In this document: positions 28,864 through 36,732 of the stretch, in pieces
Position numbering within the stretch: the first letter of the stretch is position 1
Layout: every line of letters begins with the position of its first letter
Origin: Alcanivorax sp.
GTDB taxonomy: Bacteria > Pseudomonadota > Gammaproteobacteria > Pseudomonadales > Alcanivoracaceae
Direction: 5' to 3'
Length of the DNA: 64,000 nucleotides
NCBI GenBank assembly: GCA_013823245.1
Contig: PNLU01000001.1
Coordinates: forward strand, 29,031-93,030
The notes under the pieces: model-generated
Told to the model about the DNA's origin: nothing
Seen by the model: the letters and a program-made list of their open reading frames with translations, nothing else
The model's database searches: none
Program-made: the position numbers and the translations under genes

Positions 28864-29496
28864 ATGAGCAATGAATTTTTGCTGCATGCAGAGGGCCGCA
28901 GCGATGTGGGGAAAGGTGCGAGCCGCCGCCTGCGTCGTCTGGAAGCCCGCATTCCCGGCATCATCTACGGTGGCAAGACGGCCCCGCAGATGGTGACCCT
29001 GGAACTGCGTGAGCTGGCCAAGGCACTGGAAAATGAGGCGTTCTACAGCCACGTCCTGACCCTGGATGTCGATGGCAAGAAGCAGCAGGCCGTTCTGCGT
29101 GACCTGCAGCGTCACCCGGCCAAAGGCACGCCGATGCACGCTGACTTCCTGCGCGTGGACAAGACCCACAAGATCACCATGCAGGTCCCGCTGCACTTCA
29201 TCAACGAAGACAAGTGTGTGGGCGTGAAGCAGCAAGGCGGCAAGATCAACCACAACGCCTCTGAAGTGGAAGTCAGCTGTCTGCCGCAGAACCTGCCGGA
29301 GTTCATCGAAGTCGATATGGCTGCGGTAACCCTGGACCAGGTGGTTCACCTGTCTGACCTGAAACTGCCGAAAGGCGTGGAGCTGGTCGCCCTGAGTCAT
29401 GGCGAAGACCATGACCTGCCGGTAGCCGCCGTCCACGCGCCGAAAGGCGGTGCGGTTGACGAGGCAGAAGACGGCGAAGACGGCGAAGAAGACTGA
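28864..29496 (+). CDS. rplY: 50S ribosomal protein L25, long (Ctc) form
   Basis: A 210-residue 5S-rRNA-binding protein. The N-terminal L25 domain (~1-95) includes '[22 protein letters not shown]' and '[20 protein letters not shown]'. A second TL5/CTC beta domain follows (~96-190), then an acidic tail rich in Glu, Asp and Gly. E. coli L25 has only the first domain. It lies 11 bp upstream of pth, as in Pseudomonas. Confidence 0.95.
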   Translation: MSNEFLLHAEGRSDVGKGASRRLRRLEARIPGIIYGGKTAPQMVTLELRELAKALENEAFYSHVLTLDVDGKKQQAVLRDLQRHPAKGTPMHADFLRVDKTHKITMQVPLHFINEDKCVGVKQQGGKINHNASEVEVSCLPQNLPEFIEVDMAAVTLDQVVHLSDLKLPKGVELVALSHGEDHDLPVAAVHAPKGGAVDEAEDGEDGEED

Positions 29497-29507
29497 CAGG
29501 CAGGACT

Positions 29508-30098
29508 GTGGCGGATCCGATACGACTGATCGTTGGCCTGGGCAATCCGGGCGCGCAGTATGCGGACACCCGCCACAATGCCGGTGCCTGGTATGTGGAC
29601 GCCCTGGCGAGAAGCCAGGGCGTTTCACTTTCCGAAGACAAGAAGTATTTCGGCCTGACCGGCCATTTCACCTTCGGCGGCGAAACCGTTCGTCTGCTGA
29701 TCCCCACGACGTATATGAATCGCAGTGGCCAGGCCACCGCCGCACTCGCCAATTTTTTCCGTATTCCCGTTACGCAGATACTCGTGGCCCACGATGAACT
29801 GGACCTGCCGCCGGGTGTAATCCGTCTGAAAAAGGGCGGCGGCCACGGCGGGCACAACGGCTTGCGCGACATGATCAGCAAACACGCCAATCAGCGTGAT
29901 TTTGTGCGACTGCGGATTGGCATCAGCCATCCCGGCAGCGCCGACCTGGTCACCCCCCATGTGCTGGGCAAACCGGCCCCCGCAGACCGGGAACGGATCG
30001 AGCGCGCCATTGACGAAGCACTGCGCTACACCGGTGAAATCGTGCGTGGCGAGATTGATCAGGCGATGAACCAGTTGAACGGTTTCCGCGCCAACTGA
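29508..30098 (+). CDS. pth: Peptidyl-tRNA hydrolase
   Basis: A 196-residue esterase that recycles peptidyl-tRNA. '[27 protein letters not shown]' contains the catalytic His and an Asn; '[10 protein letters not shown]', '[11 protein letters not shown]' (catalytic Asp) and '[13 protein letters not shown]' complete the active site. Translation starts at GTG 29508 with AGGA close upstream; no nearby ATG keeps the N-terminal strand. Confidence 0.95.
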   Translation: MADPIRLIVGLGNPGAQYADTRHNAGAWYVDALARSQGVSLSEDKKYFGLTGHFTFGGETVRLLIPTTYMNRSGQATAALANFFRIPVTQILVAHDELDLPPGVIRLKKGGGHGGHNGLRDMISKHANQRDFVRLRIGISHPGSADLVTPHVLGKPAPADRERIERAIDEALRYTGEIVRGEIDQAMNQLNGFRAN

Positions 30099-30104
30099 TC
30101 CGGC

Positions 30105-30887
30105 TTACATCACCATCGCTTCGTCAGCCAGCACCACCCCGGCCTGACGATCCTGCGCATAGCGCTGCATCACCCACTGGCCGGCCGACTGCGCACGCAG
30201 CACCGCAGACTGTTCCCGCAGTACCGCAGGCCTGCGCGCCTCGGGGAGGAAATCCCAGGGTGTGCCCGGCGGCATGAACAAGGGCGCATACAGCGATGCC
30301 GCCGTGATATCCGCCAGCGTCAGGCGCTGCCCGACCAGATAGCGAGAGGGGTTACCCTGAATGCGTTTTTCAATCAGGGCCAGACCTTCCTGAAGGCGCT
30401 GGAAGGAGTGCGCGACGGGCTCTGCGCTGACGCGGTACAGCCGCGCCACACCCTTTTCCGTCACCGGCATCAGCAGGCGCTGCACCATACCCGGCAGGCG
30501 ATAGGGCCCGAACATGGCCTGCATCACCTCCGGCCGCCCCAGCAACTGACCGTAGAGCCAACGCCGCACATGCACACCATAGCGGTCGAACTGCTGCTCC
30601 AGCTCAATCACCTGCTGGCGCTGCTCGGCGTCATCGGGCACCAGCGGGTTGTTGGGGTAATACTTGTCCAGGTAATAGGCAATCCGAGTGGAATCGCCCA
30701 CCAGCCGCTTGCCATCACGCAACACCGGCAGCGTATTGACCCCGGCCCGGGCGCGGGTGAACAAGCGGTGCGGGCCGGGCAGCAGATTGCGCTCCACATA
30801 GGCCAGCCCCTTGTGATCCAGCAGCCAGCGCGCCTTCTCGCAATAGTGGGAAATCGGAAACTGGTACAACACGCGTGTCGCCGACAT
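30105..30887 (-). CDS. Glutathione S-transferase family protein
   Basis: A 260-residue GST-fold protein. The thioredoxin-like N-terminal domain reads 'LYQFPISHYCEKARWLLDHKGLAYVE', with a Ser-His-Tyr-Cys active-site region, 'NTLPVLRDGKRLVGDSTRIAYYLD' and the cis-Pro. A helical C-terminal domain has 'LTLADITAASLYAPL'. I chose ATG 30887, preceded by AGGAGA, over the longer ORF. It interrupts the pth-ychF pair on the opposite strand and is convergent with pth (6 bp). The substrate is unknown. Confidence 0.88.
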   Translation of the reverse strand: MSATRVLYQFPISHYCEKARWLLDHKGLAYVERNLLPGPHRLFTRARAGVNTLPVLRDGKRLVGDSTRIAYYLDKYYPNNPLVPDDAEQRQQVIELEQQFDRYGVHVRRWLYGQLLGRPEVMQAMFGPYRLPGMVQRLLMPVTEKGVARLYRVSAEPVAHSFQRLQEGLALIEKRIQGNPSRYLVGQRLTLADITAASLYAPLFMPPGTPWDFLPEARRPAVLREQSAVLRAQSAGQWVMQRYAQDRQAGVVLADEAMVM

Positions 30888-31052
30888 GAAGCTCTCCTGA
30901 CAGGTATGCGTGCAGTCTAGAAGCGCTGCAGCGTACCGCCACGGCGTGGGCGCCACGGTCAATCGTCATCAGGGCCAATCCGGACCCGCGCCGGTGGCGG
31001 AGCCCCGCGACTTTCAGTAGCATTGCGGCCCTCGGTCAACCGGAGCACCTCC

Positions 31053-32144
31053 ATGGGTTTCAAATGCGGTATCGTCGGCCTGCCCAACGTGGGCAAGTCC
31101 ACCCTGTTCAATGCCCTCACCAAGGCCGGCATCGAAGCCCAGAATTTCCCGTTCTGCACCATTGAGCCGAACACCGGCGTGGTGCCCGTGCCGGATCCGC
31201 GTCTGGATCAACTGGCCGCTATCGTCAGTCCTGAACGGGTACTGCCTGCGACCATGGAGTTTGTCGATATCGCCGGTCTGGTAGCCGGTGCTTCCCAGGG
31301 CGAAGGGCTCGGTAACAAGTTCCTGGCCAATATTCGCGAAACCGAAGCGATTGCCCATGTGGTGCGCTGCTTCGAAGACGACAATATTGTCCACGTGGCG
31401 GGCCGCGTGGCACCGCTGGATGATATCGCCACCATCAACACCGAGCTGGCGCTGGCGGATATGGAAACTGTGGAAAAGGCGCTGCTGCGTGCACAGAAAG
31501 CCGCCAAGGGCCAGGACAAGGACGCCGCTGCACTCGTCGTGGTGCTGGAAAAGGTGCTGCCCGCGCTGAACGAAGGCCGTCCGGCCCGCAGCGTCGCACT
31601 GGATGACGATGAATTGAAACGGCTGCGTTCCTACAACCTGCTGACGCTCAAGCCGACCATGTACATCGCCAACGTCAACGAAGACGGCTTCGACAATAAT
31701 CCACTGCTCGACGCCGTGCGCGAACTGGCCGAGAGCGAACAGGCGGTGGTGGTGCCGATCTGCGCCAAGATCGAATCCGAAATCGCCGAACTGGACGACG
31801 ACGAGAAACAGGAATTCATGGCCGACCTGGGCATGGAAGAGCCGGGCCTGAACCGCGTGATCCGCGGTGGTTACCGCTTGCTCGGCCTGCATAACTACTT
31901 TACGGCGGGCAAGAAGGAAGTGCGCGCCTGGACACTGCCCGTTGGCGCCACGGCACCGAAAGCCGCGGGTGTGATCCACACCGATTTCGAAAAGGGCTTC
32001 ATTCGCGCCGAGGTGACCGCGTTCGACGATTTTGTTGCCTGCAACGGCGAACAAGGCGCCAAGGACGCGGGCAAATGGCGTCTGGAAGGCAAGGAATACG
32101 TGGTCAAGGATGGCGACGTTATCCACTTCCGTTTCAACGTCTGA
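31053..32144 (+). CDS. ychF: Redox-regulated ATPase YchF (Obg family)
   Basis: A 363-residue P-loop protein. [14 protein letters not shown] is the Walker A; '[17 protein letters not shown]' is switch II. NVNE replaces the NKxD of GTPases, which explains the ATP preference of this family. A C-terminal TGS domain ends in '[11 protein letters not shown]'. I chose ATG 31053, preceded by GGAG. It binds ribosomes and is linked to stress and translation control. tRNA-Met follows. Confidence 0.95.
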   Translation: MGFKCGIVGLPNVGKSTLFNALTKAGIEAQNFPFCTIEPNTGVVPVPDPRLDQLAAIVSPERVLPATMEFVDIAGLVAGASQGEGLGNKFLANIRETEAIAHVVRCFEDDNIVHVAGRVAPLDDIATINTELALADMETVEKALLRAQKAAKGQDKDAAALVVVLEKVLPALNEGRPARSVALDDDELKRLRSYNLLTLKPTMYIANVNEDGFDNNPLLDAVRELAESEQAVVVPICAKIESEIAELDDDEKQEFMADLGMEEPGLNRVIRGGYRLLGLHNYFTAGKKEVRAWTLPVGATAPKAAGVIHTDFEKGFIRAEVTAFDDFVACNGEQGAKDAGKWRLEGKEYVVKDGDVIHFRFNV

Positions 32145-32150
32145 GAGGGC

Positions 32151-32179
32151 TTGACAGGGCACCGCCCCTGCCGGAGAAT
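32151..32179 (+). promoter_or_regulatory. Predicted promoter of tRNA-Met
   Basis: TTGACA (32151-32156), a 17-bp spacer and GAGAAT (32174-32179), ending 16 bp before the mature tRNA. The consensus -35 and correct spacing make it likely that tRNA-Met has its own start. Confidence 0.6.
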
Positions 32180-32195
32180 TCGCGCTCTCCAAAAT

Positions 32196-32272
32196 GGCTA
32201 CGTAGCTCAGCTGGTTAGAGCACAGCACTCATAATGCTGGGGTCGGTGGTTCAAGTCCACCCGTAGCCACCA
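32196..32272 (+). tRNA. tRNA-Met (elongator, CAU anticodon)
   Basis: A 77-nt cloverleaf with acceptor GGCTACG/CGTAGCC, D-arm AGCTCAGCTGGTTAGAGC, anticodon loop CTCATAA and encoded CCA. The paired first acceptor base and the elongator-type D-arm match E. coli elongator Met, not the initiator. Confidence 0.97.
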
Positions 32273-32304
32273 TCTCCTTGCTCCGTCCTTCGCGCATGAA
32301 TCAC

Positions 32305-32349
32305 TAAACCATATTGGTTTACTTTCCCTGATTAAACCGATACGGTTTA
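32305..32349. promoter_or_regulatory. Two matching operator palindromes in front of the satD-like gene
   Basis: TAAACCA-TAT-TGGTTTA (32305-32321) and TAAACCG-ATA-CGGTTTA (32333-32349) are perfect 7-bp inverted repeats with 3-bp centres, spaced 28 bp centre to centre. The second ends three bases before the ATG, so a bound repressor would block transcription or translation initiation. The downstream protein has its own helix-turn-helix and may autoregulate. Confidence 0.85.
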
Positions 32350-32352
32350 GTC

Positions 32353-33033
32353 ATGACAACGCCCGACCCTTCGCCTTATCTGGTCCTGATTGCGGACATC
32401 CGCGACTCCCGTCGCCTGCCGGACCGCCAGGCCACGCAAGCCCGGCTGCATGAGGTGCTGATGCAGCTGAACACCGCTGCGCCAGACCGTCTGGCCTCAC
32501 CCTATACCATTACTCTGGGCGACGAATTCCAGACCGTCCTGCTGCGCGGCGATACCGTCTTCGCCGACATCGTTTACGTGATGTCTGCCATGCACCCGGT
32601 GACGCTGCGCTTTGCGCTGGCGACCGGGACGCTGGACACACCGATCAATCCCGACCAGGCCATTGGCATGGACGGCCCGGCCTTCCATGCTGCACGCAAG
32701 GCCATCGAGCATCTCAAGACAACGGACGGCGTACTGGCGATTGTCCACGGAGACAGCGAGACTGGCGGTGCCCTGCTGGACGATCTGCTGGACGACCTGG
32801 TGGAGGGTTCGCTGGGACTGCTCAATCATCACCTGCGCAAGTGGAAACCGTCGCGACTGGCTGTGCTCAGTGGGCTACTGAACGACATGGGCGTCCCGAC
32901 CATCGCCAGACACCTGGGCATGAGTGAACAGGCCGTGTACAAGAACATGCGCGCTGGCGAGCTGGAACACGTCATCCACCTGTTCCAGACATTTACCACG
33001 CTGATCAACCGCCGACTGCAACAGGTGTCATGA
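32353..33033 (+). CDS. SatD-family protein with cyclase-like N-terminal motifs and C-terminal HTH
   Basis: The product has 226 residues. I match it to the SatD family by overall pattern and by its partner gene. The N-terminal ~130 residues contain 'LIADIRDS' (Asp15) and 'TLGDEFQ' (Asp57), placed like the two metal-binding Asp of class III nucleotide cyclases, then GMDGPAFHAARKA (~105-117), which resembles the 'G..VN.AAR' catalytic helix with the Asn replaced by His and Arg115 kept. The C-terminal part has a helix-turn-helix (VPTIARHLGMSEQAVYKNMR, ~181-200). Cyclase ancestry is inference; activity is doubtful. It precedes a membrane gene by one base. Confidence 0.75.
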   Translation: MTTPDPSPYLVLIADIRDSRRLPDRQATQARLHEVLMQLNTAAPDRLASPYTITLGDEFQTVLLRGDTVFADIVYVMSAMHPVTLRFALATGTLDTPINPDQAIGMDGPAFHAARKAIEHLKTTDGVLAIVHGDSETGGALLDDLLDDLVEGSLGLLNHHLRKWKPSRLAVLSGLLNDMGVPTIARHLGMSEQAVYKNMRAGELEHVIHLFQTFTTLINRRLQQVS

Positions 33034-33034
33034 C

Positions 33035-33760
33035 ATGGCCGTCTTCACCTTTCTGATCATCTACCTGCTTTGTCGCCTGGTCCATCTGCGCCACGACGAG
33101 CGACTACCCACACTTCCCCTTGCCAGTCTGTGCGGGCTGCTCGCCATCGCCGCTCTGCTCTGCTCCACCTCGATGATCATGTGGGCCCTGCTGCTGCCGT
33201 TGACCCTGCTGGGTTTCTGGGGGGCCGAGCGCCTTCTGCCCGCGCGCGGACTGAACGAGTGGCGCCTGATTGGCTTGCTGCTGGTGCTGCTGCCCGCACT
33301 GGTACTGCAATCATCAGTGCCCGCCGGGCCGCTGCTGACCTGGCTACTGACCAGCACGGGACTGACGCCGCAGGCCTTGCACCACGCGGCCTGGATATTG
33401 CTGGGCTTCCTGCTGGTCGCCCACGAGGCCAACCTGCCGATCCGGAGCCTGCTGCGCTGGTCCGGCCTGGCCCCTCGCCACGCCGATACGGATGAAACCT
33501 GCGATACCGTGATCGACCGGCAGGAATACAACGCTGGCCGTATGATCGGACTGATGGAACGCTGGCTGATGTACGCTGTACTGGTGGCCGCCCAGAACTA
33601 CAACGTGATTGCCTTTGTGCTGGCCGCCAAGGGATTTGCCCGTTTCCGGCAGATGGACCAGCGTGCCTTCGCCGAATACGTGCTTATCGGCACCCTCGCC
33701 TCCACCCTGTTCACGGTGCTGATCAGCCTGCTGATCCTGCGCATGATCGCCCCGGCCTGA
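33035..33760 (+). CDS. Multi-pass membrane protein (DUF3307-like), partner of the SatD-like protein
   Basis: The product has 241 residues with about six hydrophobic segments. The C-terminal half is best conserved in type: 'GRMIGLMERWLMYAVLVAAQNYNVIAFVLAAKGFARF' then 'AEYVLIGTLASTLFTVLIS', the pattern I associate with DUF3307 proteins found beside satD. It starts one base after the satD stop, so the two are translationally coupled and probably work together. The function is not established. Confidence 0.72.
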   Translation: MAVFTFLIIYLLCRLVHLRHDERLPTLPLASLCGLLAIAALLCSTSMIMWALLLPLTLLGFWGAERLLPARGLNEWRLIGLLLVLLPALVLQSSVPAGPLLTWLLTSTGLTPQALHHAAWILLGFLLVAHEANLPIRSLLRWSGLAPRHADTDETCDTVIDRQEYNAGRMIGLMERWLMYAVLVAAQNYNVIAFVLAAKGFARFRQMDQRAFAEYVLIGTLASTLFTVLISLLILRMIAPA

Positions 33761-33835
33761 GTGCCGACGTTGAACCCGATGCGGGCTTTGTGGTCTTTCT
33801 GGTAATCCCATTGAACGCAGCATGGACACCCCCTC

Positions 33836-34264
33836 ATGAAAAAGCTGGCCCGTAACAGTCTTCTCGCCATTACCGCCATGGCCTGGCTGGGCCAGCCTGT
33901 GATGGCGGACAGCAAGCGCACCGACGGCAGCGGGCTGCAGAGCGCCATGGCGGCACAGGCTGAAGGCGGTGATGCGCCGGTGGCGACTCGCTTCAGCGCC
34001 GGAGAACGTGCCCTGTTGAGCAGCGGCTTGCGTGAACTGCCCCGCAGCGGCCCCGTGTTTGCCGATGCAGGCCGACGAGCACCGCTGCAACGGGGTGACC
34101 TCCTGAACGCCAGCGACCTGCTCACGGCCAGGACCCTCCCGGCCGTCCTCCAGACCGCGCTGGGCCACGACAGCCCTGGCCACCAGGACCTGCTGATCGG
34201 CCATCAGGTGGTGCGACTGACCCTGCCCGCGCGCCAGGTCGTGGACGTGCTGACGCTGGCCTGA
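33836..34264 (+). CDS. Secreted protein with degenerate CigR/RcnB-like C-terminus
   Basis: The product has 142 residues with a Sec signal peptide ending near VMA|DSKR. Its C-terminal part ('TLPAVLQTALG', 'DLLIGHQVVRLTLPARQVVDVLTLA') follows the CigR/RcnB pattern of a beta strand ending in a hydrophobic 'vvDil' tail. The middle is low-complexity Ala, Gly and Arg. The next gene is a paralogue, sharing the same end pattern and an 'FS/FTxxxR' helix start. Periplasmic; role unknown. Confidence 0.65.
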   Translation: MKKLARNSLLAITAMAWLGQPVMADSKRTDGSGLQSAMAAQAEGGDAPVATRFSAGERALLSSGLRELPRSGPVFADAGRRAPLQRGDLLNASDLLTARTLPAVLQTALGHDSPGHQDLLIGHQVVRLTLPARQVVDVLTLA

Positions 34265-34414
34265 GCCCCGCACACGGTTGATGCCCGCCACAGATCAGGC
34301 ATGACCTGCTGCACACTTTTCAGCTTTCACTGTCCCAACCGGAACCCGGCGACCCATCGGTCGCTCATAATGGCATCAGGCCCATCCGGGCCGGGATCGC
34401 AGGGAGAGTCGATC

Positions 34415-34822
34415 ATGGGTGCACAGGTTCGCGACCGCAGCGGCAATCAACCGTTGCGCCAACAGCTTCTTCAGGATGGCCTGCAAATGATGGCCTTCAC
34501 CGCGCAGGACAGGGAGACGTTCCGCCAGTACCTGGCCGTGCGCTTCCAGCCCCCGGCATGGCTCCAGCAGGTGCGCTTCAGGCAACCCCTGCCCCCCGGC
34601 CTGCTGGCTCGCGGCCGCCATGTGCCACTGCGGCTGGCCAACAGCCTCAGCCAACCCGCACGGGGCACCCGGGACATCTATCTGGAAGGTTGTGTGATAC
34701 GCCTGGTGCTGGACAGCTGGGTGGTCATCGACATCCTGACCCCGGTCAGCGACCGCTCCGGGGACCTGGCCCGACGGGCAAGGGAAACGCGTGGATATTA
34801 CCGGACTGACCGGCGTCGGTAA
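34415..34822 (+). CDS. CigR-like protein without signal peptide
   Basis: The product has 135 residues from ATG 34415, preceded by AGGGAG. 'FTAQDRETFRQYLAVRF', 'LPPGLLARGRHVPLRL' and 'RDIYLEGCVIRLVLDSWVVIDIL' match CigR/RcnB-type domains, which are normally exported. No signal peptide appears with this start or with the longer ORF. It resembles the gene upstream and is likely a diverged tandem duplicate. Its last 77 nt overlap the 3' end of the convergent DUF1820 gene. Confidence 0.62.
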   Translation: MGAQVRDRSGNQPLRQQLLQDGLQMMAFTAQDRETFRQYLAVRFQPPAWLQQVRFRQPLPPGLLARGRHVPLRLANSLSQPARGTRDIYLEGCVIRLVLDSWVVIDILTPVSDRSGDLARRARETRGYYRTDRRR

Positions 34823-35084
34823 TCTTGCCCACGCCCTCTTTCTCCACTTCATCAATGCGGATCACCGCATGCATGGGAATGAAAGAGCGCTGTACGCCTG
34901 CGAATTCACCCTTCAGCCGCTCTTCCGACGGGTCCACCACCATGCTGGCCCGCTCACCGAACAGAAATTCCTCCACCTCGATAAAACCGTGCAGGTCGCT
35001 CTGATAGATGTGGGTGACGTAAATTTCGTAGATCTGGGCCTGATTGTGAAAGATGACCCGATAGATCTGGCGTGAGCTGGACAT
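34746..35084 (-). CDS. DUF1820 family protein
   Basis: The product has 112 residues from ATG 35084 (start of 'MSSSRQIYRVIFHNQAQIYE'). 'GFIEVEEFLFGE', 'VVDPSEERLKGEF' and 'FIPMHAVIRIDEVEKEG' are the conserved blocks of this small cytoplasmic family from gammaproteobacteria. Function is unknown. The last ~20 residues extend past the conserved domain into the overlap with the convergent CigR-like gene. Confidence 0.82.
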   Translation of the reverse strand: MSSSRQIYRVIFHNQAQIYEIYVTHIYQSDLHGFIEVEEFLFGERASMVVDPSEERLKGEFAGVQRSFIPMHAVIRIDEVEKEGVGKITDAGQSGNIHAFPLPVGPGPRSGR

Positions 35085-35494
35085 TGCGGTGTTCCCGGGG
35101 CGTCTGTGTTGCGAGGCGGCAAGCATAGCACAAGCATCCGGCGCAGGTGACTGAAAACCCAGCACAAAACCCTGCACTTCGGCTGGACTTTACCCCCCCG
35201 AATGACTAGAGTTAGCGCCCACAATGCAACGTGGGGCAATTTGCCGCACCCCGGGCAGTGCTGCCGCATCCCCTGGCTCCCCAGGTGATTGATTTTATTG
35301 CACTTCCCTTCCCTGGCGAAGAAATGATCATCCCCTGATCTGCAGCACGCCAAGGGGCACGGGGACCTCTTCACGGGCCGGCATGGGTCCCACACGCATC
35401 ATCCTGAAACGCTTTCCAGGTGCCGCACCTAAACCGGCGATAACAAGCGTCTGCCCGCCCAGGCAGCCGCTGGGGAAAACAGGGAGCCTACGTA
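35085..35494. other. Intergenic region between the DUF1820 gene and coxB
   Basis: This 410-bp gap separates divergent genes and must hold promoters for both. I see a small interrupted hairpin near 35230-35255 and several C-runs, but no convincing consensus promoter, terminator or small ORF. The long leader before coxB suggests regulated expression of the oxidase operon. Confidence 0.4.
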
Positions 35495-36718
35495 ATGCAG
35501 TCTACACTGTTCCACCGTGCAGCCACGCTGCTCACGACACTGATGCTCAGTGGCGTAGCGGCTGCTGACTGGACCGAACGATCTGACCTCAACCTGCGTC
35601 CCGGGGTTACCGCAGTCAGTCAGGACGTCTACAACCTGCACATGATCATTCTCGGCATCGTGACCCTGATCGGCATACTCGTTTTTGCGCTGATCATGTG
35701 GTCGGTCTTCGCCCACCGCAAGGAGAAGAATCCGGTACCTGCCAAGTTCCACGAAAATGTGGTGCTGGAAGTGGTCTGGACGGTGATTCCCTTCTTCATC
35801 CTGATCGGCATGGCCATCCCGGCCACCCGCGTGCTGATCAACATGGAAGACACCGGCGATTCCGAACTGACCGTCAAGGTCACCGGCTCCCAGTGGCGCT
35901 GGCATTACGAATATCTGGCCTATGAAGACGACAACGACATCAATGTCGGCTTCTTCAGTGACCTGGCCACCCCGCCGGAAGTCTGGCAGCGCCCGATCCT
36001 GAGCGGCGGCCTGTTCCCGGTGGGCTCGTATCAGGAACGCGTCGGCGAGGAGCGGGTCCCCCTGACCCGCGATAACGAAGACGTGTTCAACTATATGATC
36101 GAAGTAGACAACCCGCTGGTCATCCCGGCCGGGCAGAAAGTCCGCTTCCTGATCACCGCCGATGACGTGATCCACTCTTTCTGGGTTCCGGACTTTGGCT
36201 GGAAGAAGGACGCCATCCCCGGCTTCGTCAACGAAGCCTGGACCCTGGTGCCGGAAGATCAGGCCGGTCGCACCTTCCGCGGCCAGTGCGCCGAGCTGTG
36301 CGGTCGTCTGCATGCCTTCATGCCCATCGAGGTTAAAGTGAAGTCGCAGGAAGATTTCGCCGAGTGGCTGGCTGAGCAGCAGGCGGCTGCCGCTGACGGT
36401 CCGGACATGACGCCGTTTGCGAGCATCGAAGAAGCCATGGAGATGGGCAAGCCAATCTATGATCGCGCCTGCGCCATGTGTCATGGTGCTCAGGGTCAGG
36501 GCCAGGGCATGTTCCCGAGCTTCCAGCAGTCTGCCCTGATGATGGACGCAGACCGCCAACAAGAAAATATCGACATCCTGCTCCGGGGCCGTGGCGCCAT
36601 GCCCGCCTTCCGGGCGCAGCTGTCACCCAAGGAGATTGCCGCCGTCATCACTTACCAGCGTAACGCGTTCGGTAACGAGACTGGCGATCTGATTCAACCT
36701 GACGACGTGCAGAACTGA
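35495..36718 (+). CDS. coxB: Cytochrome c oxidase subunit II with fused cytochrome c domain
   Basis: The product has 407 residues: signal peptide (~1-24), two membrane segments (~48-70, ~90-110), then the periplasmic CuA cupredoxin with the binuclear copper motif GQCAELCGRLHAFM. A C-terminal cytochrome c domain has the haem site CAMCH and a Met ligand candidate in 'GAMPAF'. It accepts electrons from soluble or membrane cytochrome c and passes them to haem a. GGGAG precedes the ATG. First gene of coxB-coxA-ctaG-coxC. Confidence 0.96.
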   Translation: MQSTLFHRAATLLTTLMLSGVAAADWTERSDLNLRPGVTAVSQDVYNLHMIILGIVTLIGILVFALIMWSVFAHRKEKNPVPAKFHENVVLEVVWTVIPFFILIGMAIPATRVLINMEDTGDSELTVKVTGSQWRWHYEYLAYEDDNDINVGFFSDLATPPEVWQRPILSGGLFPVGSYQERVGEERVPLTRDNEDVFNYMIEVDNPLVIPAGQKVRFLITADDVIHSFWVPDFGWKKDAIPGFVNEAWTLVPEDQAGRTFRGQCAELCGRLHAFMPIEVKVKSQEDFAEWLAEQQAAAADGPDMTPFASIEEAMEMGKPIYDRACAMCHGAQGQGQGMFPSFQQSALMMDADRQQENIDILLRGRGAMPAFRAQLSPKEIAAVITYQRNAFGNETGDLIQPDDVQN

Positions 36719-36732
36719 CGGAGGCGCGCAAC

